Source: Mycolicibacterium brumae (GTDB taxonomy: Bacteria > Actinomycetota > Actinomycetes > Mycobacteriales > Mycobacteriaceae). Taken from it: a stretch of DNA of 64,000 nt. Within the stretch, counting starts at the first letter, position 1. Each line of letters begins with the position of its first letter. Below, piece after piece: positions 45,103 through 54,263 of this stretch. The stretch covers positions 3,844,001 to 3,908,000 of the forward strand of contig NZ_CP104302.1 in assembly GCF_025215495.1 (NCBI RefSeq), written 5' to 3'. The position numbers and the translations under genes were made by a program. The notes beneath the pieces were generated by a model that saw only the letters and a list, made by a program, of their open reading frames with translations, searched no databases and was not told the DNA's origin.

Positions 45103-45525
45103 TCAGTTGATGATCTCGGCGCGCTCGTCCGCGAGCAGGTTTGTCAGCCGCTCCCGCCATTCCTGCAGTTGCTCGGGAGTCAGCCTCGTCCACTCGGTGA
45201 TCTCGGCCAGGACGCGCAACGGGGCGACGCTGCGGAATGACCGGGTCGGGTTGCCGGGGAACTTCTTATCGGTGACGTTCGGATCATCCTCGAATGCTCC
45301 GGTGGGCTCCACCTGATACACCCGTGGGACCGGGTCACCGTCGGCGAGTTCGGCGGCGATCTCCGCGGCCAGGCCCGCGCCATCGACACGCGCGGTGAAG
45401 TAGATGTGGTTCATCACGATCTCCGGGCGGTAGTTCGACGGGCGGCCCGCGGTGAGGAGTTCTCCCTCCCGCAGGTTGGCGATGGTGCCGTGGAAGAACG
45501 GTCCTGCCTCAAGCGCCTCGGACAT
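45103..45525 (-). CDS. arr: Rifampin ADP-ribosyltransferase
   Basis: 140 residues, the family length. The core FFHGTIANLREGE, NYRPEIVMNHIYFT and EDDPNVTDKKFPGNPTRS matches the conserved Arr sequence from M. smegmatis. Arr transfers ADP-ribose from NAD+ to the C23 hydroxyl of rifampin and inactivates it. No resistance cassette or integron surrounds it, so it is most likely a resident chromosomal gene, as in M. smegmatis. Confidence 0.92.
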   Translation of the reverse strand: MSEALEAGPFFHGTIANLREGELLTAGRPSNYRPEIVMNHIYFTARVDGAGLAAEIAAELADGDPVPRVYQVEPTGAFEDDPNVTDKKFPGNPTRSFRSVAPLRVLAEITEWTRLTPEQLQEWRERLTNLLADERAEIIN

Positions 45526-45640
45526 CCAAATCCCTTCTGCCGCAACGGTGGAAGGGGCAAGTATGCAGTATCACCGGGGCCTTGCGGCAAGCCCCCGACC
45601 TCGGGTTATCCTGGAATGGGAGGCGGGGAATCGCGGTCCC

Positions 45641-46648
45641 CTAGGAAATGCGCGGTGGAATCGCCAACGTGTCGCCCGCGACGTCGATCGCAACCTTGCC
45701 CCGCAGCGCATACTCCCGCCGGCACTCCAGGAGTTCATGCGCCTCGCCGATTCGTGCCAGCGGCAGGGTCGCGCCGATCACCGGCCGGACCAGACCACGC
45801 TCCACCAACGTGGTGAGCGCGTCCAGCTTTCCCCGGTTCTGCCGGGTGAACACGAAGTGATACGCCGCGTTCTTGCCCCACGCCTCGATGAGGTTCTGTG
45901 GCTGCGCGATATCGACGATGCTTACCACACGTCCGAAGTCGTTTAGCGCCAACGGACTTCGGGTCAGCGCGTCGCCGCCGATGGTGTCGAAGACGACGTC
46001 GACTCCCGCGCCTCTGGTCAGCTCGGCGACGGCGTGGACGTAGTCCGCCGAGGTGAAATCGATCGCAGCATCCGCCCCGAGCGTGCGCACGAACTCGTGG
46101 TCGCCGGACCTCGCGGTGGTGATGACGCGCGCGCCGACCGCCTTCGCGACTTGAATGGCGATGGCGCCGACTCCGCCCGCGCCGCCGTGGACGAGAATCG
46201 TCTCCCCCACGGCGAGTTGGGCTCTGGTCACCAGGGACTCCCACACGGTTCCGCCGACCAGTGTCAGGCTCGCGGCTTCCAGGTGGCTGAGGTTTTCCGG
46301 CTTCCGGCCGACGAGCTCGACGTCGGCGACGTGCTGCTCGGCGTAGGAGCCGGGGCCGCCGAAGATCCGCGGGGTGTAGTAGACGGCGTCACCGACGCCG
46401 AATTCAATGACGTCGGATCCGACTTCCTCGATCACACCGGAGATGTCGTGGCCGATGATCGCCGGGAGCGGCACCTGATCCGGGTAGTCCCCGCGGCGGA
46501 TCTGATAGTCGAGCGGGTTGATTGCGGTCGCGTGGACACGGACCCGCACCTGGCGGGGCCCGACGGGCGGCACGGCGACGTCACGCAATTCGAACGCGTC
46601 GGGGCCGCCGAACCGGGTCAGCACAACGGCTTTCATCGAATCGGTCAT
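45641..46648 (-). CDS. MDR-superfamily NADP-dependent quinone oxidoreductase
   Basis: 335 residues from ATG 46648 (GAGGAG nearby); the ORF extending to 46801 is a shadow of the regulator. Zinc-free MDR-type fold: [19 protein letters not shown] start and [23 protein letters not shown] nucleotide site. Such proteins reduce quinones or enoyl substrates with NAD(P)H. It follows the TetR gene by 31 bp on the same strand, probably its main target. Confidence 0.9.
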   Translation of the reverse strand: MTDSMKAVVLTRFGGPDAFELRDVAVPPVGPRQVRVRVHATAINPLDYQIRRGDYPDQVPLPAIIGHDISGVIEEVGSDVIEFGVGDAVYYTPRIFGGPGSYAEQHVADVELVGRKPENLSHLEAASLTLVGGTVWESLVTRAQLAVGETILVHGGAGGVGAIAIQVAKAVGARVITTARSGDHEFVRTLGADAAIDFTSADYVHAVAELTRGAGVDVVFDTIGGDALTRSPLALNDFGRVVSIVDIAQPQNLIEAWGKNAAYHFVFTRQNRGKLDALTTLVERGLVRPVIGATLPLARIGEAHELLECRREYALRGKVAIDVAGDTLAIPPRIS

Positions 46649-46679
46649 ATTGGCACTCCTCGTCGTTGCCCCTGTGCGC

Positions 46680-47258
46680 TTAACGCACGCCGCGGAACGC
46701 CAATTCCACGAGGGCGTCGATATGCCGCGGATCAACCGGTAGCGCATGCAGCAACCGGAACTCGACGAAGCCGTACAGCACGTCGGCCAGGGTCTCCACA
46801 TCGGCGTCGGCGCGGATCTCGTCGCGGTCCCTTGCCCGCGCCGCCCGGGCTACGAAGGCGCCGACGTTTGGCTCGATGATCCGGTCGAAGACGGCTTCCA
46901 GGAGCGTGTCGTCGGACTGGCCGGCGGCGATCACGCCCCGGTAGGCGGCCCCGAATCCAGTGTCCGCGATCCGCTCCACGATGCCCTTGAGTTGGGCGCG
47001 CACGTCGTCCAGGAAGTCCCCGGTGTCGGGGAGCAGGACCACCGGATCGAGGCTCCGGGTCGCCGCGTCGAGCACCACTGCGCCCTTGGACGGCCACCAG
47101 CGATAGATGGTCTGCTTGCCGACACCTGCCCGCCGGGCAATCGCCTCAATCGAGACGTTGGCGTAACCCACTTCGCCGATCAGCGAAACCGTGGCATCGA
47201 GGATGGCGTTGCGTGCGCATTCATTGCGCCGACGGGCGTCCGGAGGGGTTTCAGCCAT
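46680..47258 (-). CDS. TetR-family regulator between oxidoreductase and Rieske operon
   Basis: 192 residues. [49 protein letters not shown]; ligand domain of the TetR_C_16 style. It precedes the quinone oxidoreductase and is divergent from the Rieske-GltS gene, with a 17-bp palindrome in the 107-bp gap. It could repress both operons. Confidence 0.9.
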   Translation of the reverse strand: MAETPPDARRRNECARNAILDATVSLIGEVGYANVSIEAIARRAGVGKQTIYRWWPSKGAVVLDAATRSLDPVVLLPDTGDFLDDVRAQLKGIVERIADTGFGAAYRGVIAAGQSDDTLLEAVFDRIIEPNVGAFVARAARARDRDEIRADADVETLADVLYGFVEFRLLHALPVDPRHIDALVELAFRGVR

Positions 47259-47304
47259 ACCTCGAACCTAACCGGCCCACAAACCGTTTCAAGACGAACC
47301 GGAT

Positions 47305-47321
47305 CGTCTCGTTGCGAGACG
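47305..47321. promoter_or_regulatory. Palindromic operator in the divergent TetR/Rieske promoter region
   Basis: CGTCTCGTTGCGAGACG has perfect 7-bp arms (CGTCTCG/CGAGACG) around TTG, midway between the TetR start (47258) and the Rieske-GltS start (47366). The preceding segment AAGACGAACCGGATCGTCTC contributes a second weaker dyad. Suits control of both directions by the TetR. Confidence 0.65.
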
Positions 47322-47365
47322 CACCGCACCGTATCGCCACGTCAAGCGCTCATACGCTGGATGAA

Positions 47366-49015
47366 GTGAATCCGAATCTCACAACGACGACGGCCTCGGA
47401 AGCAGCGCCCGGCGTCAAGCTGGCCGACCTATCCGAGCTACCCGACAACACCCCGTTCGCCGTGACCGCCGCTGGAGCCGACCTCGTGCTTATCCGGCGC
47501 GGCCAGAAGGTGTCCGCGCTGTCCGGTCGGTGCGCGCACCGCGGCGCGCTGCTGGCCGACGGCCACATCGACGGCGACGTCGTGGTCTGCGGCGTGCACG
47601 GCTGGCGCTACGACGTGGACACCGGGGTGTCGCCGGTGAACCCGTCGGTCACGTTGCCGACGTTGCCGGTTCACGTCGTCGACGGCGTGGTCTCCACCGA
47701 CCGGTCCGCGCTCGCGGAGTTCACCCGCGCCCACCCGCAGACCCACGTCGACGACGGCTATCAGGGCCGGTGGGTCCGGCCCGCCGACACCGCGGAGGAG
47801 CCGTTCAACACCGCGATCCACGAGCTGGCCACGCACGGGCTGAGCAAGGTCGGCGAGCACGGACCCTCGGCGGCGATGGGCGTTTCACGCACCGAGTTGC
47901 CGTCCTGGGATTCGATCCAGCTGATCACCGCGCAGCTGGCGCGACTGCCGCTACTCGACGATGAACCGGTCGACACCCAGACGGTCATCGGGCCCGGGGC
48001 GCATCGTCCGCTGGTGCTCGACATCCCGATCTTCGTCAGCGATATGAGCTACGGAGCGTTGTCCGAGGAGGCCAAGATCGCGCTCGCCGCCGGGGCCGAG
48101 CTCGCCGGCGCCGGGATCTGTTCCGGGGAGGGCGGGATGCTTCCCGAAGAGCAGCAAGCGAATTCGCGGTACTTCTACGAACTGGCGTCGGGGCGCTTCG
48201 GCTGGAGCTTCGAGCACCTGCGCAAGGTGCAGGCGTTTCATTTCAAGGGCGGGCAGGGCGCCAAGACCGGCACCGGCGGACATCTCCCCGGATCAAAGGT
48301 GGTCGGCAAGATCGCGGAGGTGCGCGGATTGCCGCCGGGGACGTCGGCGATCTCACCCGCGCGTTTCACCGACCTGAGCACCCTGAACGATTTCCGGGAT
48401 TTCGCCGCGCAGGTGCGTGAGGTCTCCGGCGGGATCCCGGTGGGCTACAAGCTCAGCGCGCAGCACATTGAGCACGATCTCGACGCGGCCCTGGAGATCG
48501 GGGTCGACTACGTGATCCTCGACGGCCGTGGCGGTGGAACCGGTTCCGCGCCAACGATCTTCCGGGACAACATCTCCGTCCCGACCATTCCGGCGCTGGC
48601 TCGCGCCCGTCAACACCTGGACGCCCGCGGCAGCCGGATCACCCTCGCGGTCACCGGTGGGATCCGGACGCCGGCCGACATGGTGAAGGCCCTGGCCCTG
48701 GGCGCCGACGCGATCGGCGTCTCCAACGCCGCGATCCAGGCCATCGGCTGTGTCGCCATGCGCGCCTGCCACACCAACACCTGCCCGGTGGGCATCGCCA
48801 CCCAGGACCCGAAGCTGCGCGCCCGACTGCCCGTGCGATCGGCGGCGGACCGACTGAACCGCTACCTGCGCTCCACCGTGGACCTGATGACGGTGCTCGC
48901 CCGGGCCTGCGGACGCCGGCGCCTGGCCGACTTCACCCTCGACGACCTGACCACGTTCGACCGCGACTTCGCCTACCTCAGCGGGGTCCCCTACGCAGGA
49001 GTGCTCCCGCTATGA
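47366..49015 (+). CDS. Rieske [2Fe-2S] domain fused to FMN/3Fe-4S glutamate-synthase-like core
   Basis: 549 residues from GTG 47366 (the frame remains open upstream through the palindrome region but without support). Residues 1-115 are a Rieske ferredoxin-like domain with ligands Cys56, His58, Cys75 and His78 (CAHRGA / CGVHGW). Residues about 160-549 are the FMN-binding glutamate synthase domain: ISDMSYGALSEEAKIALA, GEGGMLPEEQQANSRYFYELASGRFGW, HFKGGQGAKTGTGGHLPG, and the [3Fe-4S] motif Cys462-x5-Cys468-x4-Cys473. No amidotransferase domain is present, so ammonia or another amine would be the donor. The ATGA overlap with the next gene implies co-translation. Function of the fusion is unknown. 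Confidence 0.9.
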   Translation: MNPNLTTTTASEAAPGVKLADLSELPDNTPFAVTAAGADLVLIRRGQKVSALSGRCAHRGALLADGHIDGDVVVCGVHGWRYDVDTGVSPVNPSVTLPTLPVHVVDGVVSTDRSALAEFTRAHPQTHVDDGYQGRWVRPADTAEEPFNTAIHELATHGLSKVGEHGPSAAMGVSRTELPSWDSIQLITAQLARLPLLDDEPVDTQTVIGPGAHRPLVLDIPIFVSDMSYGALSEEAKIALAAGAELAGAGICSGEGGMLPEEQQANSRYFYELASGRFGWSFEHLRKVQAFHFKGGQGAKTGTGGHLPGSKVVGKIAEVRGLPPGTSAISPARFTDLSTLNDFRDFAAQVREVSGGIPVGYKLSAQHIEHDLDAALEIGVDYVILDGRGGGTGSAPTIFRDNISVPTIPALARARQHLDARGSRITLAVTGGIRTPADMVKALALGADAIGVSNAAIQAIGCVAMRACHTNTCPVGIATQDPKLRARLPVRSAADRLNRYLRSTVDLMTVLARACGRRRLADFTLDDLTTFDRDFAYLSGVPYAGVLPL

Positions 49016-50982
49016 CCGCTGATAACCACACCGACGCATCGGCCCGGAAACTCCAGTGGCACAAGGCCGCCGAGCTCGATGAATTCGACGACGGCCAGGT
49101 GCGGTCATGTCCGGCCGGCCTCAAAACGGTGGCGTTGACCAAGCTCAACGGCGCCTACGGGGCCATCGACAACCGCTGCCCGCACCAGGGCGGGCCGCTC
49201 GGGCAGGGCACCCTGGAGAACGACAAGATCCGCTGCCCCTGGCACGGATTCGACTTCGACCCGTTCACCGGCGAGGCCGCCGGCGGCCCTGATTTCGACG
49301 TGCCGACCTACCCGGTGCAGGTCCGCGGCGACGGCGTCTACGTCGGGACACCGCCACCGGCGCCCGCGGCGCGCACCGTCAGCGACGTCCTGGCGGAGAC
49401 GATGACGAATTGGGGCCTCGACACGGTCTTCGGAATGGTCGGGCACTCCAACCTGGGACTCGCCGAGGCCATGCGCCGCGCCGAGAGCGCCGGGAAACTC
49501 CGGTTTTTCGGCATCCGGCACGAAGGCGCCGCCGCGTTCGCCGCAGCCGCCTACGGGAAACTGACCGGCCGACCGGCGGCCTGCTTCGGCATCGCGGGTC
49601 CCGGGTCGACAAATCTGCTGACCGGTCTCTACGACGCCAAGGCGGACCGAGCGCCGGTGCTGGCGCTGTCCGGCAACGTCGACTCGGCGGTGGCCGGCAA
49701 GGGCGCGTTCCAGGACATCGACCTGCTGGCGGCGTTCGCCGATGTCGCCGTCTACTCGGAGATGGTGCGCGCCGGCTCCGAGCACGCCGAGTTGATGACC
49801 CTGGCGCTCAAGCACGCCATCCTGGAACGCGGCGTCGCCCACCTCGTCGTGCCCGACGAGGTGCAGATCATCGAAGCCGCGGATCAGCGCGCCTCCGGCC
49901 CGGAGGGTCGGATGCCCGACCTGCGGATCTCGCCGCCTTCCGCTCCGCTTTCGGCCGCGCTGCAACGCATCGAAGCATCAATCCGCCCGGTCATCATCGT
50001 CGGCGCGGGCGCCAAGTTCGACATGGCGGACATCGTCACGCTGGCCGAGCGACTGCGCGCGCCGGTGCTCACCACATTCAAGGCCAAAGGACAGATCCCC
50101 GACGAGCACCCGCTGGCCTGTGGGGCGCTGGGCCGGTCCGGCACACCGGTGGCGTCCTGGATGATGAACAAAGCCGACCTGCTCATCGTGTTCGGCGCGT
50201 CCTTCTCCAACCACACCGGCATCTCGCCGTACAAGCCCGTCGTCCAGGTGGACTCGGATCCGCTGGCGCTGGGACGCTTTGCTCCGGTGGCGGTTCCGGT
50301 GCTGGGAGATGTCGGAGTGACCGTGTCGGCTCTGTTGGGTCGGTTGCGCACCCATCCCGCATTGGTCGACCAACGCCCGGAGGTCGCCGAGCGCTGGGCG
50401 GTGTGGCGATCGGAGAAATCACTTCGGGCGCAACGGAATCCGGCCGGGCGGATCGCCCCCGCGACGGTGTTCGCCGAACTCGGCCGTCTCGTGCCGGCCG
50501 ATGCCGTGCTCACTGTCGACGTCGGCAACCACGCCTACTCGTTCGGGCGCTACTTCGAGACCAAAGACCGCCAATCGGTGCTGATGTCGGGATACCTCGG
50601 ATCCATCGGCTTCGGGTTCCCGGCCGCGATGGGCGCGTGGGCGGCGGCCCCCGACCGGCCGGTCGTCGCGGTCACCGGCGACGGCGGCTTCGGTCAGTAC
50701 CTCGCCGACTTCACCACCGCGGTGAAGTACGACATGAACATCACTCACGTGCTGCTCAACAACGGTGAGCTCGGGAAGATCAGCCAGGAGCAACGCAGTT
50801 CGGAGTACGCGGTGTGGCAGACGTCGCTGCGCAATCCGGATTTCGCCGCGTTCGCGCGGGATTGCGGCGGGTACGGCCGCCAGGTCAGCGACGCCGCCGA
50901 GCTGAACGCGGCTGTCAGCGCGGCGCTCGACTATCCCGGGCCGGCGTTGGTCGAGATCCTCGTCGACCCGTCGTCGAACTGA
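49012..50982 (+). CDS. Rieske [2Fe-2S] domain fused to ThDP pyruvate-oxidase-like enzyme
   Basis: 656 residues. Residues 1-110 are again a Rieske domain with Cys56, His58, Cys75 and His78 (CPHQGG / CPWHGFDFD), the same positions as in the preceding protein. Residues about 120-656 are a three-domain ThDP enzyme: N-terminal PYR domain with catalytic Glu171 (RHEGAAAFAAAAYGKLTG), middle FAD/ADP-type domain, and PP domain with GDG at 556-558 followed after 24 residues by NN. Closest to pyruvate oxidase/PoxB and sulfoacetaldehyde- or acetolactate-type enzymes. It should decarboxylate a 2-oxo acid and pass electrons to the fused cluster, an inference not tested here. Confidence 0.9.
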   Translation: MTADNHTDASARKLQWHKAAELDEFDDGQVRSCPAGLKTVALTKLNGAYGAIDNRCPHQGGPLGQGTLENDKIRCPWHGFDFDPFTGEAAGGPDFDVPTYPVQVRGDGVYVGTPPPAPAARTVSDVLAETMTNWGLDTVFGMVGHSNLGLAEAMRRAESAGKLRFFGIRHEGAAAFAAAAYGKLTGRPAACFGIAGPGSTNLLTGLYDAKADRAPVLALSGNVDSAVAGKGAFQDIDLLAAFADVAVYSEMVRAGSEHAELMTLALKHAILERGVAHLVVPDEVQIIEAADQRASGPEGRMPDLRISPPSAPLSAALQRIEASIRPVIIVGAGAKFDMADIVTLAERLRAPVLTTFKAKGQIPDEHPLACGALGRSGTPVASWMMNKADLLIVFGASFSNHTGISPYKPVVQVDSDPLALGRFAPVAVPVLGDVGVTVSALLGRLRTHPALVDQRPEVAERWAVWRSEKSLRAQRNPAGRIAPATVFAELGRLVPADAVLTVDVGNHAYSFGRYFETKDRQSVLMSGYLGSIGFGFPAAMGAWAAAPDRPVVAVTGDGGFGQYLADFTTAVKYDMNITHVLLNNGELGKISQEQRSSEYAVWQTSLRNPDFAAFARDCGGYGRQVSDAAELNAAVSAALDYPGPALVEILVDPSSN

Positions 50983-51045
50983 GCTTGGAGCGGAGTCCGG
51001 CTCGGACGCCCACCGGGAGGACCCTCCGCCAGCTAGGTTGTTTCA

Positions 51046-51783
51046 ATGGCCCGGCCCGGCGTCGAGATCACCGCCACCATCGGAAATCAGGTTGTCTCCC
51101 GGTCGGCGGTGCTCGAGTGGGAGAACAAACGGATCGACGCGGCCGCGCGGAAGCTTCGGCTGCCCGCCCCGCCGTCGGCGCCCGTGGCACAACGCCGCGA
51201 AGCGTGGCTGCATGCCAAGAGTGAATTGGGCGACGACGAGATCCACCGCCGACTGACCCGCGACGTCAAGCTCGCCGACACCTTCGCGCGGTGGCAGAGC
51301 AAGGTCAGCGAGAAGCGGCGCGCCTGCGCCATCGACCTGACGGCACGAGGCGGCCCGGACGCCGAATTCTTCACCAACTGGTTCGAAGAGATCACCTTCT
51401 CGTCCAACCAGGACGCGATGGAATTGTCCTGCCCCGACCATTTCGTGCTGCGGATGGTCGGCGGCAAACAGGAAGTCCTGGAAACAAACGGTGGGAGTCC
51501 GTTCACCGCGCTGTTCACCATCGACTACGACGACGTGTCCAGCCTCACCACCGCCATCGATCCGCGGTTTCCGTTCCGGCTCGACGGGGTCGCCCGCAGC
51601 GCGGACGGAACCGCTATCGGCGGAGTTCGACACCAGTTCCGCGACACCGCCGACGGGCTCCATGCCCGCCTCGTCGTGGAGTTCCCGCTGCTGATTCTCG
51701 GCCGGATCATCCGGGGCCACCGCTGGCACCTGGCGTGCGAGTTCTCGAACTGGATCGAATCCGCGGCGGCCGAGCGGCCCTGA
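51046..51783 (+). CDS. Hypothetical protein of unknown family
   Basis: 245 residues, no family recognised. The first third is rich in charged helices (VLEWENKRIDAAARKLRL, EIHRRLTRDVKLADTFARWQSKVSEKRR), the rest is beta-rich with TFSSNQDAMELSC and HRWHLACEFSNWIES at the end. No signal peptide or membrane helix. It is on the same strand as the Rieske pair, 63 bp downstream, so it may belong with that operon. Confidence 0.65.
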   Translation: MARPGVEITATIGNQVVSRSAVLEWENKRIDAAARKLRLPAPPSAPVAQRREAWLHAKSELGDDEIHRRLTRDVKLADTFARWQSKVSEKRRACAIDLTARGGPDAEFFTNWFEEITFSSNQDAMELSCPDHFVLRMVGGKQEVLETNGGSPFTALFTIDYDDVSSLTTAIDPRFPFRLDGVARSADGTAIGGVRHQFRDTADGLHARLVVEFPLLILGRIIRGHRWHLACEFSNWIESAAAERP

Positions 51784-51802
51784 CTGCCGTCGTCGTCCCG
51801 AC

Positions 51803-52729
51803 TCAGATGAACGCGATCGGGTTCGCGTTCATCACGCCGTGCGCGACGAGCAGTGGCCACATCACTTTGTAGCGCTGCCAGAGCAGCCCCAGGAAAATCC
51901 CGGTGATGCCCTGATTGGCAACGACGTTCGCCAGGTCCAGCGGTAGGTCACCCGTTCCCTGGATGGCTATGTGCCACGACGCCCAGGCCAACGAACTGAT
52001 GACGATCGCGGGCCACACCCCGCCGAGCACGAGTTGCCAGCGTGACTGCAGCCACCGCCGGTAGAAGAACTCTTCCACGACGGCGTTGATCACGAACCCG
52101 AAGATCACCGCGGCGGCAATGGTGACCACGTCGGCCTCGAATCCTCCTGCCGGCTGGGGACGCGACAACGCCATGAAGGTGGCCACCCAGCCCAGCGTGG
52201 GCGTCAGCGCCCACCATCGGTGCGACTGCGTTTGCGGCACTTCGATGTCGGTGTGCTGCGCAGCCTCGCGCCGCCGTCCAGCCGCGAACAACAGCATCGG
52301 CGCGACCACCAGGAGCGCCACCTTGAGCACGAGGTAGTTCGCGTCGTCGGCGCCGAGCAACGTCAACGAGATCGTGAAACCGGTGGCGAGCCCGAGCAGC
52401 GTCACGGCGTCGAACCCGGCTCGGTGGCGCGGCGTCGTGGAGGCTGCCGGCGCGGCGCCCGGTGTGAGCTGAATGAGCATCACACCCACGGCCGCGGCCA
52501 GCAGCGGATGCCACATCGGGATGGTGTCGTCACTGTCGGCGGTGTATCGAATCCGGCCCTCGCCTGCGACGGCGACGGTGACCAGCGCCGCGAGGTAGAC
52601 GCACATGCCCGCGGTGCTCACCATCGCGCCCGCCCGCGATCGCGCTCCACCGTCCGGAGAAACGTTTGCGCGGGCCACGGGGCCGAATCTATAGCGTGTG
52701 CGGGTTCTCATGCTGCGCTGCATTTCCAC
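51803..52729 (-). CDS. CPBP-family intramembrane metalloprotease
   Basis: 308 residues with about seven or eight membrane helices. CPBP/CAAX-protease signatures: EEFFYRRWLQSRW (EExxxR), ASWHIAIQG (conserved His) and AHGVMNANP (His/Asn). Family members cleave within membranes or serve in bacteriocin immunity and surface protein processing. The start could be ATG 52729 or the in-frame ATG at 52711. A broken second CPBP gene lies at 58423-59021. Confidence 0.88.
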   Translation of the reverse strand: MEMQRSMRTRTRYRFGPVARANVSPDGGARSRAGAMVSTAGMCVYLAALVTVAVAGEGRIRYTADSDDTIPMWHPLLAAAVGVMLIQLTPGAAPAASTTPRHRAGFDAVTLLGLATGFTISLTLLGADDANYLVLKVALLVVAPMLLFAAGRRREAAQHTDIEVPQTQSHRWWALTPTLGWVATFMALSRPQPAGGFEADVVTIAAAVIFGFVINAVVEEFFYRRWLQSRWQLVLGGVWPAIVISSLAWASWHIAIQGTGDLPLDLANVVANQGITGIFLGLLWQRYKVMWPLLVAHGVMNANPIAFI

Positions 52730-52747
52730 GCCGCAGCCCTGCTGCGT

Positions 52748-53836
52748 TCAGCGGAACTGCGGGCGCCAACGTTCGCTTGTCCGGCCCGCCGCGTCGACGA
52801 CGGCGATCTCCGCCCACCGGTCGAACGCCGAGCAGGGATGCGAGATGCCCAGGTCGACGACGTCCCCGACTTCGAGCCCAGCGGCCTCGGTGAACACCAG
52901 GTGATGATCGAACAATCGCGTCGCGACGCCACGGGCGCCGAGCAGCACCGGAACTCCGGCGTCGTAGGGAAGTTCGCGTTTGCCCGCGCCGACGACGACG
53001 GTCCCCGGCTCCGGGGCGGAGAGGACGACGGTCCGCACACTCAGCGCCGGTCGCAACCCGGCCACCGGTGACACGTTGGCGTACGTGCCGTGATCGTGGG
53101 TGACGTAGCAGCCGGACCGCAGCACGACCAGCGCCTGGTCGCGGTCGCTCAGGCCGGCGAGCACATCGACGACCAGGTCGGGGAATGCTGATCCGCCCAT
53201 GCTGAAGATCGGGCGTTCGGTCTGCGTCTGCGCGCGGATCTGCTCGAACACTGCCACGGTCGCGCGGCAGTGCGCCCGCACCAGTTCTATCGTTTCGGTG
53301 TCGCGGCGATTGGGGCGGATGCCCTCGTAACCCGCCGCGCCGGCCAACAACAGTCCGGGCGTCGCGGCGCACAGCTCAGCGATTGGGAGTCCGAGCGCGA
53401 GTTCACGAATTCCGGTGCGGCCGTTGGCGGTTCCGACGTCCACCAGGACCCGCAGCGGGTTCTGGACACCGACCATCGCTGACCCGGCTGCCCGCACCCC
53501 CGCCACCGAATCGACCAGGCAGTACAGCTCCAGGTCGCCGATCGCGTTGAGCCACTGGGCAATAGTCTCCAGGTCACCGGGGTGAACGACTTGATTGGCG
53601 ATCAGGATTCGGCGCAGCCCCCAATCCAGTGCCACCCCTGCCTGGCGCACGGTGGCCACGGTGACGCCCCACGCCCCCGCCGCCAACTGGCGCTGGACGA
53701 TGGGCCGGGTCATGGTGGTCTTGATATGCGGGCAGAGTTCGACGCCGCGCTGCGCGCACCACTGCGCCATGACCGCGATGTTGTGTTCCAGCGCGGGGAG
53801 GTCGACCCGGAGTTCGGGAAGCGTGTCCTCTGCCAT
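52748..53836 (-). CDS. D-serine dehydratase/D-threonine aldolase-like PLP enzyme (fold-III)
   Basis: 362 residues from ATG 53836 (an ATG at 53860 would overlap the VapC end by 14 bases). Alanine-racemase-type N-terminal barrel with the PLP Lys39 in PHIKTTM; the C-terminal D-serine-dehydratase-like domain includes the zinc-binding HxC of LGISHPCSAFDRW. Family members either dehydrate D-serine to pyruvate and ammonia or split D-threonine to glycine and acetaldehyde. It follows the VapBC pair on the same strand. Confidence 0.88.
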   Translation of the reverse strand: MAEDTLPELRVDLPALEHNIAVMAQWCAQRGVELCPHIKTTMTRPIVQRQLAAGAWGVTVATVRQAGVALDWGLRRILIANQVVHPGDLETIAQWLNAIGDLELYCLVDSVAGVRAAGSAMVGVQNPLRVLVDVGTANGRTGIRELALGLPIAELCAATPGLLLAGAAGYEGIRPNRRDTETIELVRAHCRATVAVFEQIRAQTQTERPIFSMGGSAFPDLVVDVLAGLSDRDQALVVLRSGCYVTHDHGTYANVSPVAGLRPALSVRTVVLSAPEPGTVVVGAGKRELPYDAGVPVLLGARGVATRLFDHHLVFTEAAGLEVGDVVDLGISHPCSAFDRWAEIAVVDAAGRTSERWRPQFR

Positions 53837-53846
53837 AGGCGTGAAC

Positions 53847-54263
53847 CTATGACCCCTCAACCCAGGGGTTCAGCAACCGCACTCCCGTGCGGTGGAAGTC
53901 TCCGACGTTACGGGTGACGAGCACAAGATCATGCGCGATCGCTGTCGCCGCGATGAGGGCGTCCATCTCCGGCAACGGATCCGGGATGTGCAGCCGCGCG
54001 GCCGTGACCGCCGTCGGCTCATCCACAGGTAGCAGACGCCTGTCGAACATGGGGCGGACGTCTTCCTCGAGCCAAAGCCGCAAGGGTCGCGCACCCCTGG
54101 GGTCGGTGCGCTCCTTTCGCCGAACGCCCCGCTCGAGCTCCAATAGGGTGACGACGCTGATCGCCAGGTCGCCCACCTCCTGGCCTCGCAACCAGGACAT
54201 CAGCGCCGGCGACCGCTTCAGCCGGGCATCGCTGATGATGTTCGTGTCGAGAAGGAACCTCAC
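53847..54263 (-). CDS. VapC-type PIN-domain toxin
   Basis: 138 residues, the PIN family size. Acidic active-site residues Asp6 (LLDTNIISD), Glu42 (LLELERG), Asp101 (MDALIAATA) and Asp122 (NVGDFH) form the Mg-dependent RNase site. VapC toxins cut tRNA or mRNA when free of antitoxin. Start codon overlaps the antitoxin stop as ATGA. Confidence 0.92.
   Translation of the reverse strand: MRFLLDTNIISDARLKRSPALMSWLRGQEVGDLAISVVTLLELERGVRRKERTDPRGARPLRLWLEEDVRPMFDRRLLPVDEPTAVTAARLHIPDPLPEMDALIAATAIAHDLVLVTRNVGDFHRTGVRLLNPWVEGS

Noticed and set aside
45526..45640. Possible promoter island between arr and the quinone oxidoreductase gene
   Set aside because: No clear dyad or box could be supported; nothing beyond ordinary intergenic sequence.
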